In this document: positions 16,128 to 24,966 of the stretch, one piece after another | Layout: the number at the start of each line of letters is the position of its first letter | Numbering within the stretch: the stretch's first letter is position 1 | Source: CAIMZW01 sp037133095 | GTDB lineage: Bacteria; Actinomycetota; Actinomycetes; Nanopelagicales; Nanopelagicaceae | DNA length: 64,000 bases | Reading direction: 5' to 3' | Assembly: GCA_037133095.1 (NCBI GenBank) | Contig: JBAXOT010000005.1 | Location: forward strand, 37,867-101,866 | Program-made: the position numbers and the translations under genes | The notes under the pieces: generated by a model | Databases searched by the model: none | What the model was told of the DNA's origin: nothing | The model's input: the letters and a program-made list of their open reading frames with translations, nothing else

Positions 16128-16901
16128 ATGACAACAAAGATGCCTGCGCTATATATTGGACATGGCGCGCCCCCACTCTTGGATGATTCATTGTGGTCCA
16201 GCGAACTTGCAGGTTGGTCAGCCAACTTGCCAAAGCCAACTGCGATCCTAGTTATCAGCGCGCACTGGGAATCGGCGCCATTGACTATTGGTGCGACAGA
16301 AATCGGTGTTCCCCTCATTTACGATTTTGGTGGTTTTGCACCAAGATTTTACGAACTGCAGTACCGGGCTCCCGGTGCTCCGGAATTAGCCGCGCGAATT
16401 AAAGCTTTGATGGGCGAACATGTAACCGAACAACCTAAGCGCGGGCTCGATCACGGTGCTTACATTCCATTGATGAAGATGTACCCGAACGCTGATGTTC
16501 CAGTCCTTCAAATGTCGATTCCAACGCATGACCCAGAAAAATTATTTAACATCGGAAAGAAGTTGGCCCCACTTCGCGATGAAGGTGTTCTTATTATCGG
16601 CAGTGGCTTCCTGACGCATGGTCTGCCGTTCCTTCGAGACTGGACAATCAACGCAACGCCGCCAGGGTGGAGCGTGGAATTTGATCTCTGGGCAAAAGAT
16701 GTACTAGAACGTGGCGCGGTTGATGAATTAATGGATTACAAGCATCTCGCACCCGGAATGCCCTACGCGCACCCAACAGTCGAACACTTTGCGCCGATCT
16801 TTATTACTTTGGGTGCATCATCTAATGCCGAGGTTGCGCCAGAGATGGCAATTGAAGGCTATTGGATGGGGCTAGCAAAGCGATCGTTTCAAGTCGCTTA
16901 A
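16128..16901 (+). CDS. DODA-type extradiol ring-opening dioxygenase (LigB/YgiD family)
   Basis: 257 residues, the usual length of the class III extradiol dioxygenase family to which plant DOPA dioxygenase and bacterial YgiD belong. Metal-site histidines sit in 'YIGHGAPP' (near residue 11), 'VISAHWES' (near 47) and 'SGFLTHGL' (near 165); 'LDHGAYIPL' is also conserved. The reaction is oxidative cleavage of a catechol-type ring, and the physiological substrate is unknown. It is monocistronic by context, with a leaderless promoter, and is convergent with tgt (4 nt between stop codons). Confidence 0.87.
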   Translation: MTTKMPALYIGHGAPPLLDDSLWSSELAGWSANLPKPTAILVISAHWESAPLTIGATEIGVPLIYDFGGFAPRFYELQYRAPGAPELAARIKALMGEHVTEQPKRGLDHGAYIPLMKMYPNADVPVLQMSIPTHDPEKLFNIGKKLAPLRDEGVLIIGSGFLTHGLPFLRDWTINATPPGWSVEFDLWAKDVLERGAVDELMDYKHLAPGMPYAHPTVEHFAPIFITLGASSNAEVAPEMAIEGYWMGLAKRSFQVA

Positions 16902-16905
16902 CTTT

Positions 16906-18183
16906 TTACTCAGCAACGGAATGTGATTTTGCGTAGAAACGACCAAGAAAGTCCTGCTTAAATTCGAAGAAATCTTGGTTGATAATGCTCTCTCGCATGC
17001 GATCCACCAGGCGAACAATGAAACGTTCATTGTGAATCGTGGCGAGGGTTGCGGCCAAAATCTCTTTGGATCGAAATAGGTGATTGATATAAGCCCTGGT
17101 GTAATTGGCGCAGGTGTAGCAGTCACAGTTTTCATCGATGGGAACATATTGTCTGCGGTAGGGCGCATTGGAAATATTGACGCGACCATCGACCGTGAGA
17201 ACGGCACTGGTCCTTGCCTGGCGCGAAGGCGCAACACAGTCAAAGGTGTCCACGCCGTTTTCCACCCCAACAAAGAGATCATCTGGTTCGCCGATACCTA
17301 GTAAGTGGCGAGGTTTATCGCGGGGGAGTTCTTCGGCGAGCCAACCAATAATGGTGCCCAATTTTTCTTTATCGAGCGCCCCACCCATACCAAAGCCATC
17401 AAACTCGACCTCGTCACTCTTTCCAGGAACTCGCATGAGGGAAAGATCTTGGGCACCTTTTCGCCGCAAATCTTCGTATTGCGCTCCTTGGAGAACGCCA
17501 AAGAGGGCTTGATAGGGCTTGGTGGCTCGATCATGAGTCAGCCGATCGTGTTCGGCAAGGCACCTTTCGGCCCAGAGCCGGGTTCGCTCTAATGACTTCT
17601 CTTGATATTTTCGCGTATTGTGCAAAGTCGTGCATTCATCAAAGGCAAAAATGATGTCGGCGCCTATTTGGTGTTGAACCTGCATGGAGATCTCGGGTGT
17701 GAACCGGTGCATCGATCCGTCGAGGTGGGATTTGAAGGTCACGCCGTCATCATCGACGTGGGCCAAGCGCTCCTTCTTCGCTGCAATGACCTCATCCGAC
17801 CGAAAAGTCTCCTCATTCATGGCGATGACCTTTTTAAAGCCAACCCCGAGCGAGAGAACTTGAAATCCGCCGCTGTCGGTGAAGGTTGGTCCGGACCAAT
17901 GCATGAATTCGCCGAGCCCGCCGGCTTCATCGACGATATCTGGACCGGGCTGCAGGTAGAGGTGGTAGGCATTTGCCAACACGGCTTGCGCCCCTAAATC
18001 CTTAATGGACTCGGGTAGGACCGACTTGACGGTTGCTTTGGTGCCGACGGGGATAAAGGCTGGCGTCTGGATCCGGCCATGAGGCGTGGATATGGTGCCC
18101 GTCCGGCCGAGAAATTGTCCTCCCGATGCGTTGGCGAGCTCGGTGCCGACGGAAAAGCTGAAATCGGAGCTGGAGGCGGGCAT
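16906..18183 (-). CDS. tgt: tRNA-guanine transglycosylase (queuine-insertion enzyme)
   Basis: 425 residues from the ATG at 18183; an upstream in-frame ATG at 18207 would add 8 residues. The enzyme exchanges guanine-34 of GUN-anticodon tRNAs for queuine or preQ1. The family core is clear: 'QTPAFIPVGTKATVKSV', 'ANAYHLYLQPG', 'TDSGGFQVLSL' with the catalytic-side Asp, 'FGVLQGAQYEDLR', and 'GIGEPDDLFVGVENGVDTFDCV' with the nucleophile region. The C-terminal zinc site is CxCxxC...H ('CDCYTC' then 'TIHNE'). No queuosine biosynthesis genes are nearby, so salvage of the base is inferred. Confidence 0.95.
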   Translation of the reverse strand: MPASSSDFSFSVGTELANASGGQFLGRTGTISTPHGRIQTPAFIPVGTKATVKSVLPESIKDLGAQAVLANAYHLYLQPGPDIVDEAGGLGEFMHWSGPTFTDSGGFQVLSLGVGFKKVIAMNEETFRSDEVIAAKKERLAHVDDDGVTFKSHLDGSMHRFTPEISMQVQHQIGADIIFAFDECTTLHNTRKYQEKSLERTRLWAERCLAEHDRLTHDRATKPYQALFGVLQGAQYEDLRRKGAQDLSLMRVPGKSDEVEFDGFGMGGALDKEKLGTIIGWLAEELPRDKPRHLLGIGEPDDLFVGVENGVDTFDCVAPSRQARTSAVLTVDGRVNISNAPYRRQYVPIDENCDCYTCANYTRAYINHLFRSKEILAATLATIHNERFIVRLVDRMRESIINQDFFEFKQDFLGRFYAKSHSVAE

Positions 18184-18338
18184 GGGGATATCTAACCAGT
18201 ATTCCAACTCACCAAAATTGGAGTTCGTTAAGGTGGCAATTTAGGTGAATTTTGGGCTACGTTTACCCCACTTACCAGCGAGTAGTGCTAGGTAGGAAAC
18301 CACTCGTGCGAAGTGGGGAAGAAGTCGGGGGACGCGAA

Positions 18339-19310
18339 TTGAGTTTGATCGTTGATGACTCACCAGAGGCTGCTAAAGCCGTAGTTCAGCGTACGCCGCG
18401 CCAGATTGCCTGGATGCGCTTCAAACGCAATAAAACCGCGGTCTTTTCGGGCTGCGTTGCGCTCTTCTTCATTCTCTGTGCATTTTTGGCTCCGGCTATC
18501 ACCGGTTTGCTTCATTTAGGACCGATTACGACCTATCCCAAAGCGCTCTCGGATGTGGGAATGCCTATTGGACCTTTAGGCGGTATGAGCTTGACTCACC
18601 CGTTGGGAATCGAACCTGGCGCTGGTCGCGACGTCCTGGCCATGTTGTTGTACGGCTCTCGAATCTCTTTTTCCATTGCTTTGATTACCAGCGTCGCCTC
18701 GATCGGCATCGGAATGTTGATCGGAATCGCGGCTGGGTACTTCCGTGGCCGCATCGACGCCGTTATTGGCCGTTTTATTGACTTTCTCTTGGCTTTCCCT
18801 TCGACCTTCATGATTGTGGCGCTCAGCCTGCCGCTGGTTCAGCGCGTAGAAGCCCTGCATATCGCCAAAGATAATGGCGCTCGCCTTGTGGTTCTCTGCG
18901 TATTTTTCGTCTTCTTTGGCTGGACTGGCTTTGCCCGTCTCATCCGCTCCCAGGCTCTGAGCATGCGCGAGCGCGATTTCGTGATGGCCGCGCAATCTCT
19001 TGGCGCCTCGAATTGGCGCATTATCACCAAGGAAATTTTGCCTAACCTCTGGCCAACGGCGATTGTCTTCTTGTCGCTCTCACTGCCTGGTTACCTAGCC
19101 GCCGAAGCCACCTTCTCCTTCTTGGGAGTCGGCGTCCTACCGCCTGCTTCTACCTGGGGCTTGGTCTTGTCTGATGCAGTGACGTACTGGCAGACCGACC
19201 CGGCCTATCTGATTATTCCGAGTGCCATGTTGATCATCATCGTTCTTGCCTTGAACTTGATGGGTGACGGCATTCGGGATGCGCTGGATCCGAAGTCGGA
19301 CTCCAGATAA
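18339..19310 (+). CDS. dppC: oligopeptide ABC transporter permease (DppC type)
   Basis: About 323 residues from TTG 18339, chosen because GGGGGA lies 8 nt upstream; the open frame extends up to 18252. It has an N-terminal OppC_N-like segment with 'RFKRNKTAVFSG' before the first membrane helix. The BPD_transp_1 core includes the EAA loop 'SLGASNWRIITKEILPNLWPT', which contacts the ATPases. About six hydrophobic segments. It is the first gene of the cluster, ahead of the binding protein, so the usual A-B-C-D-F order is altered. Confidence 0.9.
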   Translation: MSLIVDDSPEAAKAVVQRTPRQIAWMRFKRNKTAVFSGCVALFFILCAFLAPAITGLLHLGPITTYPKALSDVGMPIGPLGGMSLTHPLGIEPGAGRDVLAMLLYGSRISFSIALITSVASIGIGMLIGIAAGYFRGRIDAVIGRFIDFLLAFPSTFMIVALSLPLVQRVEALHIAKDNGARLVVLCVFFVFFGWTGFARLIRSQALSMRERDFVMAAQSLGASNWRIITKEILPNLWPTAIVFLSLSLPGYLAAEATFSFLGVGVLPPASTWGLVLSDAVTYWQTDPAYLIIPSAMLIIIVLALNLMGDGIRDALDPKSDSR

Positions 19311-19482
19311 CGAGATTTGGGGACATGAGGGTTCAAAAAACGGTGACGTATCTCAAATGTAAAGATTTGGTTACGAGTGCTGGAATCCTTACCAAACGGA
19401 GCGTTACCAATCTAAGATGACCGTACTAAATGTCCGATTCGCGCACCGCGGTTCGGAACAGACAACATAATAAGGAGGACTG
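19311..19482 (+). promoter_or_regulatory. leader and promoter region of the peptide-binding protein gene
   Basis: The 172-base gap ends in a strong AAGGAGG site (19472-19478) before ATG 19483. A TTGGTTA...TACCAA inverted pair (about 19366-19396), a second TTACCAA and a TAAGAT -10 candidate near 19412 suggest a separate regulated promoter. The exact start is not certain. Confidence 0.4.
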
Positions 19483-21243
19483 ATGTCCGAGAAGAACATG
19501 GCGAATGTTCGCCGTCGCCTTATCGCAACAGCCGCAGCAGCCGCACTGGTTGCCGGTGGTTTGCTGGTAGGTGGCGCGAGCGGAGCTGGCGCTGCACCAA
19601 CATCTGGTGGAACGCTTTATATGATCACCCACGCGGGGCAGTTCGCGCATGCCGACCCACAACGTAACTACACCGGTCAAGACATCGCGTTCTTCAATAC
19701 CTATCTTTACCGTAACTTGGTTGTATACAAGCCATCTGCTGGACCTTCTGGCTCTGGACTTGTTGCAGACCTTGCAACCAACACCGGTGTTCCAAGCAAC
19801 TCGGCTAAGACCTGGAAGTTCACCCTTCGCCCAGGCGTGACATGGGAAGACGGAACGGCGATTACCTGCGCTGATGTGAAGTACGGTGTTTCTCGTACCT
19901 TCGCAACCGACGTCATCACTGACGGTCCTGCTTACGCACTCTCCATGCTCGCCATCCCACAGGATGCCAAGGGCAACTCCATGTACGCCGGCCCATACAA
20001 GAAGACTGGTCAAGCGTTGTTCGACAAGGCAGTTACCTGCTCGAAGGACAACCGCACCATCACCTTCAATTTGAGCCACTCTGTTGCTGACTTCAACTAT
20101 GCAACTTCCTACCCAGCTTTCGGTCCTGTAAAGGCTTCCAAAGACACTGGTGACAAGTATGACTTGCACCCATTGTCATCTGGTCCTTACAAGATCGCTC
20201 GTTACACCATCAATGGTGAAATGGACTTGGTTCGAAATGCAAAGTGGACCAAGGCATCGGACTCAGTTCGTACCCCATATCCAGATAACGTCACGGTTCG
20301 TTTTGGTCTTGATTCCAATGTCATCGATCAGATCATGTTGTCAGATTCGATTCCAAATACCGTTAACCTCGATGGCCTACAACCTGTAAATAACCGCGCA
20401 TTCTTCGCAGATGACAAGTACGCATCACGTCGTATGAATGTCTACGATCCATACGTCCGTTACTACGGCTTGAACTCATCAGCCGGTCACCTCGATTGCT
20501 TGGCAGTGCGTAAGGCTGTCTTCTTTGCCTGGCCAATTCAGTCTCTGATTGACCTTGCGGGCGGAACTGTCTTCTACGGCGATGTCGGCGATAGCCCAAT
20601 CAAGCCAGTTCTTGGTCTTGACTATGCAAAGACCACTGGAAATACCCACGATGCAAACTTCAAGACTGCTGGTAACCCTGCATACGCGAAGTCATTGTTG
20701 GCTCAGGCCAAGACCGATTGCCCTGCAACATATGCAAAGGTAACTGGCGATGCTGGTATCTCCATCGATCTTCCTAACACCTCCACTCAACAGAAGGCTT
20801 CGGTCTTGTTGAAGGCTGGTTTGGATGCTGCTGGCTTTAACACCAAGTTCAACTTCATTCCTTCAGGTCAGTACTACCCAACAGTTCAGGACATCACCAA
20901 GCAAGGTGACGTAACCCGTGCTGGCTGGGGCGCTGACTGGGCTAACGCTTCAACCGTTATCCCACCATTGTTCCTCAAGGATGGTGGCTTTGACCTTTCC
21001 GGTAACTGGGGCGATGCTGTCTACCCAGACTTCAAGGCCAAGGTCGATGCAGCATCTGCTGAGACCAATCGTCCAAAGCAAGCCGCAGACTGGAAAGCAC
21101 TTGCTCAGTTCGCAATGGACCAATACTGGATTACTCCTCCAATCTTCGGTAAGGCTCAGCTTGACTGGGGCTCAAAGGTTGGCGGCGTAGCATTCTGGGA
21201 TCCACAAGGAACCTTCTTGTTCCCAGCTCTCTACGTAAAGTAA
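19483..21243 (+). CDS. dppA: peptide ABC transporter substrate-binding protein (SBP family 5)
   Basis: 586 residues. Signal sequence: Arg-rich start, Ala/Val/Gly hydrophobic core and 'GAGAAP' near residue 38. There is no lipobox cysteine; the first Cys is far into the mature domain. The mature protein has the SBP_bac_5 pattern: 'GGTLYMITHAGQFAHADPQRNYTG', 'TWKFTLRPGVTWEDGTAITCADVKYG' and 'SSGPYKIARY'. Codon use looks optimised, and the strong ribosome site and downstream hairpin fit high expression. It captures oligopeptides for the DppB/C channel. The lack of a lipid anchor is unusual for a Gram-positive binding protein. Confidence 0.92.
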   Translation: MSEKNMANVRRRLIATAAAAALVAGGLLVGGASGAGAAPTSGGTLYMITHAGQFAHADPQRNYTGQDIAFFNTYLYRNLVVYKPSAGPSGSGLVADLATNTGVPSNSAKTWKFTLRPGVTWEDGTAITCADVKYGVSRTFATDVITDGPAYALSMLAIPQDAKGNSMYAGPYKKTGQALFDKAVTCSKDNRTITFNLSHSVADFNYATSYPAFGPVKASKDTGDKYDLHPLSSGPYKIARYTINGEMDLVRNAKWTKASDSVRTPYPDNVTVRFGLDSNVIDQIMLSDSIPNTVNLDGLQPVNNRAFFADDKYASRRMNVYDPYVRYYGLNSSAGHLDCLAVRKAVFFAWPIQSLIDLAGGTVFYGDVGDSPIKPVLGLDYAKTTGNTHDANFKTAGNPAYAKSLLAQAKTDCPATYAKVTGDAGISIDLPNTSTQQKASVLLKAGLDAAGFNTKFNFIPSGQYYPTVQDITKQGDVTRAGWGADWANASTVIPPLFLKDGGFDLSGNWGDAVYPDFKAKVDAASAETNRPKQAADWKALAQFAMDQYWITPPIFGKAQLDWGSKVGGVAFWDPQGTFLFPALYVK

Positions 21244-21259
21244 ACCGAATAATCAATTA

Positions 21260-21295
21260 GATAAAAGGTGGCCCTTCGTCGGGCCACCTTTTATC
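21260..21295 (+). terminator. hairpin terminator or attenuator after dppA
   Basis: A perfect 15-bp stem (21260-21274 with 21281-21295) with loop TTCGTC. The descending arm ends CCTTTTATC, so its U-tract lies in the stem. It lies between the abundant binding protein and the permease gene and probably sets the expression step-down. Confidence 0.85.
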
Positions 21296-21335
21296 TGTGT
21301 TCATAAGAATTCCTTGAAGGGTTGGTAGTAAGAAA

Positions 21336-22337
21336 ATGTTGAAGTTCGTATCCAGGCGATTGGCGTACACCTTTGCGGTGTTGGTTCTCGTCAGTATTGT
21401 GGTCTTCATCATCTTTAACTTTTTACCGATCGACCCAGCCAGACTTACCTGTGGTAAATCTTGTTTCCCGGCTCTCATTGAAGCCAACCGACATCGCCTT
21501 GGGCTTGATGTTCCTTGGTGGGAGCAGTGGTGGCGTTTTATTCATGGCCTCTTTGCTGGGCGATCCTATGCTGAAGGATCAGCAGCCATTGTTTGTGGCG
21601 CACCTTCATTTGGTTACTCGTTTAACCAGCACTCCTGTGTCACCACCCTAATCGGCCAAGCATTTCCAGTGACTTTTTCCCTTGCTGTGGGTTCCTTCAT
21701 TCTTTGGATGATTTTAGGTATCTCGCTCGGTGTATTGGCTGCGCGATTTAAAGGCAGAATGCCCGATCGAATAGCGACGGTCTTTGTTTTAGTAGGAACG
21801 TCACTTCCCACTTTTATCTCTGGACTTTTAATTTTGCTCTTCGTGGTTTTGAAATTCAACCTCATTAACCCGATCGAGATGGGGCAATGGATGTCGCCCT
21901 TCACCAATCCTTGGGGCTATTTCAAAGAATTTATCTTCCCGTGTATTACTCTCGCGCTGGCTTATGCGGCCACATACACGCGGTTTACCCGTTCGAATGT
22001 GATTGAGACATCGAGCGAAGACTTTATCCGCACAGCCAAGGCTAAGGGCCTGAGCAGCGGTGTCATTCTTCGCAAACACACCCTTCGTGCTGCCCTTTCG
22101 CCTATTCTCACCATCGCTGGTCTGGACTTCGCAGGCTTACTTGGTGGCGCCATTATTACGGAGCAAATCTTCAATCTTCCGGGTCTGGGCAGACTCTCTA
22201 TCAAAGCCGTTCTCACCGATTATGACTTGCCGGTCATTCTCTCCACCACACTTCTTGCCGCCGCTTTTGTTGTCATTGCTAACTTGGTCGTAGATATTGC
22301 ATATGCATTTATCGACCCACGAGTGAGGGTCGCATGA
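21336..22337 (+). CDS. dppB: oligopeptide ABC transporter permease (DppB type)
   Basis: 333 residues. The N-terminal helix 'FVSRRLAYTFAVLVLVSIVVF' is the standard DppB opening. An extracytoplasmic loop (about residues 35-105) contains four Cys, including 'TCGKSC' and 'IVCGAP', which could form disulfides. The permease core carries the EAA motif 'AKAKGLSSGVILRKHTLRAALSP'. It overlaps dppD by 4 nt and has AAGGG upstream of ATG 21336. With DppC it forms the membrane channel. Confidence 0.92.
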   Translation: MLKFVSRRLAYTFAVLVLVSIVVFIIFNFLPIDPARLTCGKSCFPALIEANRHRLGLDVPWWEQWWRFIHGLFAGRSYAEGSAAIVCGAPSFGYSFNQHSCVTTLIGQAFPVTFSLAVGSFILWMILGISLGVLAARFKGRMPDRIATVFVLVGTSLPTFISGLLILLFVVLKFNLINPIEMGQWMSPFTNPWGYFKEFIFPCITLALAYAATYTRFTRSNVIETSSEDFIRTAKAKGLSSGVILRKHTLRAALSPILTIAGLDFAGLLGGAIITEQIFNLPGLGRLSIKAVLTDYDLPVILSTTLLAAAFVVIANLVVDIAYAFIDPRVRVA

Positions 22338-23371
22338 AACCTTTTTTGGAAGTCAAGAATCTCAACGTCAGCTTTCCTACTGAAGATGGCAACGTAAACG
22401 CCTCGCAAGATATCTCCTTTGATGTCGCTCTTGGTGAAACTTTGGCAATCGTAGGTGAATCAGGTTCAGGAAAATCAGTTTCTAATCTCGCCATCATGGG
22501 TCTACACAATCCGGCTCGTACCATCATCTCCGGCCAAGCAATTTTAAATCTCGAGACTGGTCCAGTTGATGTCATCACTGCTCCTGCTGAAACCGTTCGT
22601 CGACTACGTGGCAAAGCAATGGCAATGATTTTTCAAGATCCGATGTCTTCACTGCACCCGTATTACTCCATTGGTGATCAAATTTCCGAAGCCTGGCGGT
22701 TGTACAACGAGGGCAACAAGAAAGATGGTCTCAAGAAGGCTACCGAGATGCTTGATCTCGTAGGGATTCCTGATGCGGCTCGTCGGGTTAACGAGTACCC
22801 GCACCAATTCTCCGGTGGCATGCGCCAACGAGTGATGATCGCCATGGCACTGGTTAATAATCCACAACTTCTTATTGCCGATGAACCGACAACTGCTCTC
22901 GATGTGACGGTTCAATCCCAGATCTTGCAATTGTTGCGAGATATGCAAAAAGAATTCAATATGGCCGTTATTTTGATTACTCACGATCTTGGTGTTGTGG
23001 CAGAAGTCGCTGATCGAGTCAACGTTATGTATGCCGGCAAGATTGTTGAGCAAGCAAAGGTCGACGAAATTTATTATCGATCACTTCAGCCTTACACGAT
23101 GGGTCTGTTGCAATCTATCCCTCGGGTAGATCAGATTGATGGCCACAGATTAAAAACAATTCCGGGTCAGCCGCCATCGCTGATTGGGTTGCCAGCCGGT
23201 TGCTCCTTCCGCGCTCGTTGCGAGTTCGCCTCACATGTCGCCGGAGATCTTTGTGCGACAGTTGCGCCGGCATTGGAAGAAAAAGCATCCAAGCACTTAA
23301 CGCGGTGCCATTTAACATCGGCTCAACTGGCTGATCTCAACACATCTGATGTCAGGGGTGGCAACAATTGA
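22334..23371 (+). CDS. dppD: oligopeptide ABC transporter ATPase (DppD type)
   Basis: 345 residues. Walker A is GESGSGKSV near residue 40, the signature is 'FSGGMRQRV' near 160, and Walker B 'LLIADEPTTALD' is followed by the switch His 'LITHDLGVVA'. The C-terminal oligo_HPY domain contains the Cys pattern 'CSFRARCEFA...C' that can bind an iron-sulfur cluster in this family. ATG 22334 overlaps the dppB stop. Confidence 0.94.
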   Translation: MKPFLEVKNLNVSFPTEDGNVNASQDISFDVALGETLAIVGESGSGKSVSNLAIMGLHNPARTIISGQAILNLETGPVDVITAPAETVRRLRGKAMAMIFQDPMSSLHPYYSIGDQISEAWRLYNEGNKKDGLKKATEMLDLVGIPDAARRVNEYPHQFSGGMRQRVMIAMALVNNPQLLIADEPTTALDVTVQSQILQLLRDMQKEFNMAVILITHDLGVVAEVADRVNVMYAGKIVEQAKVDEIYYRSLQPYTMGLLQSIPRVDQIDGHRLKTIPGQPPSLIGLPAGCSFRARCEFASHVAGDLCATVAPALEEKASKHLTRCHLTSAQLADLNTSDVRGGNN

Positions 23372-24351
23372 GTGAGAATGTTTTATCGTTAGAGAACTTA
23401 ACTAAGCATTTTGAAACCACCACAGGTGGCGTCTTTAACAAAGTCAAAGGCGTCGTTAAGGCTGTTGATGGCGTGACATTGGATGTTGCTCGCGGCGAAA
23501 CTGTTGGGTTGGTTGGTGAATCTGGCTGCGGTAAGACAACGGTAGGTCGCACCGTCTTAAAGTTATACGAACCAACTTCCGGAAAAATAATCTTCGATGG
23601 TCAAGATATTACGAAGCTCAGCCGCCATGAGATGAAGCCACTTCGCTCCCAGATGCAAATGATTTTTCAAGATCCTTTCGCTTCTTTGAATCCACGGCAT
23701 ACGGTGGGGACGATTGTTTCGGCTTCGTATGACATTCATGGCATCAAACCAGAAGGTGGCACTAAGAAGGCAGTTCAAGAACTTCTTGAGCGCGTTGGCC
23801 TCAATCCAGAACACATCAATCGTTTTCCCCATGAATTCTCCGGTGGCCAGCGCCAACGTATTGGCATCGCTAGAGCCCTAGCCCTCAAGCCAAAACTCAT
23901 CGTTGCAGATGAACCGGTTTCGGCTCTTGATGTTTCCATCCAAGCCCAAGTGGTCAACCTCCTTGATGACTTGCAACAAGAATTGGGGCTCGCCTATCTC
24001 TTTGTGGCTCATGATCTTTCGGTGGTCCAGCACATCTCCGACCGCGTTGTCGTTATGTATCTCGGCAAGGTTATGGAGATGGCGGATACGGCCGAACTCT
24101 TCCTTAAACCCCGCCACCCTTATACAAAAGCATTGCTCTCCGCAGTACCTATTCCAGATCCAGAAATTGAGCGTAAGCGCGAGCGCATTATTCTCCGAGG
24201 CGACCTACCCAGCCCGGTAAATCCGCCGGCCGGGTGCGTCTTTAATACTCGGTGCTGGAAAGTTCAAGATATTTGCCGAACCACCGTTCCAGCATTGGTG
24301 GAAATATCACCCAAGCACACGCTGGCTTGCCATTTTCCAGAGCCGGCTTAG
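23368..24351 (+). CDS. dppF: oligopeptide ABC transporter ATPase (DppF type)
   Basis: 327 residues from a TTG start overlapping dppD by 4 nt, with AGGGGTGG upstream. Walker A is GESGCGKTT near 53, the signature 'FSGGQRQRIGIARAL', Walker B 'LIVADEPVSALD' and switch His 'VAHDLSVV'. An insertion with 'GGVFNKVKGVVKAVDGV' near the N-terminus is usual for DppF. The C-terminal oligo_HPY region includes 'CVFNTRCWKVQDIC'. It is the last gene of the transporter cluster. Confidence 0.94.
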   Translation: MSENVLSLENLTKHFETTTGGVFNKVKGVVKAVDGVTLDVARGETVGLVGESGCGKTTVGRTVLKLYEPTSGKIIFDGQDITKLSRHEMKPLRSQMQMIFQDPFASLNPRHTVGTIVSASYDIHGIKPEGGTKKAVQELLERVGLNPEHINRFPHEFSGGQRQRIGIARALALKPKLIVADEPVSALDVSIQAQVVNLLDDLQQELGLAYLFVAHDLSVVQHISDRVVVMYLGKVMEMADTAELFLKPRHPYTKALLSAVPIPDPEIERKRERIILRGDLPSPVNPPAGCVFNTRCWKVQDICRTTVPALVEISPKHTLACHFPEPA

Positions 24352-24363
24352 ATCCTGAAAAAC

Positions 24364-24398
24364 CGAAAAGCCCTCAAGTTAACCTTGAGGGCTTTTCG
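24364..24398. terminator. bidirectional terminator between dppF and the lipoprotein gene
   Basis: A 15-bp perfect stem (24364-24378 with 24384-24398) with a 5-nt loop, ending in GCTTTTCG on the plus strand and the mirror on the minus strand. It serves both convergent genes. Confidence 0.9.
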
Positions 24399-24408
24399 CA
24401 TGATGAAG

Positions 24409-24921
24409 TTAAACGAGTTTTCCAGTAATTGTGGCGCTGGAGCTGCCCAACGTGATGACTAAGGTGAGGGGATCGCCCACTTTGGCTGAACAACCCACGC
24501 CATAAGCGAAAGTTGCGCTGGCATTCGCAGCCACAGGATCTGAAGGCACACCATTAATTCCGTTATCGCCATCGTTGATATCTACGCAGGCATTTGTGCC
24601 AGAATTTTGATCGATCACCATGGTGGTGAGGTCTAAGGCAGCGCTACCGCCGTTATGAACCGTGACCGACATCTTGTTCGCGACATTTCCAGCGAAAAAG
24701 TTGGTAGCAAACTGGCCGGGCTTGAAACTAGTAGGTGCCGCCACAGTGACGGTGACACCACCCGAAAGGGTGACAACACTGCCAAACGAGCCTGTTGGTT
24801 CTGCGGCGCTGGTCTGACTCGCAGTATCGGTGGGCGCGGCAACTTTGGCAGCGCCACCACATCCCGCCAGAACTAAAACGAGTCCGGCGACGGAGACAGC
24901 GGCAACAGACTTAATCTTCAT
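24409..24921 (-). CDS. lipoprotein with DUF4352-like domain
   Basis: 170 residues; GAGAGG lies 6 nt before the ATG. The signal peptide ends in the lipobox LAGC (Cys about 21), so the protein is lipid-anchored outside the membrane. A Thr/Ala/Ser spacer leads to a compact beta domain: 'VTVTVAAPTSFKPGQFA' followed by 'MSVTVHNGGSAALDLTTM' and 'FAYGVGCSAKVGDPLTLVITL'. This is the pattern of the DUF4352 immunoglobulin-like domain found in Gram-positive lipoproteins. Function unknown. Two Cys in the mature domain may form a disulfide. Confidence 0.82.
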   Translation of the reverse strand: MKIKSVAAVSVAGLVLVLAGCGGAAKVAAPTDTASQTSAAEPTGSFGSVVTLSGGVTVTVAAPTSFKPGQFATNFFAGNVANKMSVTVHNGGSAALDLTTMVIDQNSGTNACVDINDGDNGINGVPSDPVAANASATFAYGVGCSAKVGDPLTLVITLGSSSATITGKLV

Positions 24922-24966
24922 AGTAAACCTCTCGACAATCTGAATAGTCTCGCAATTCTACCAGCG

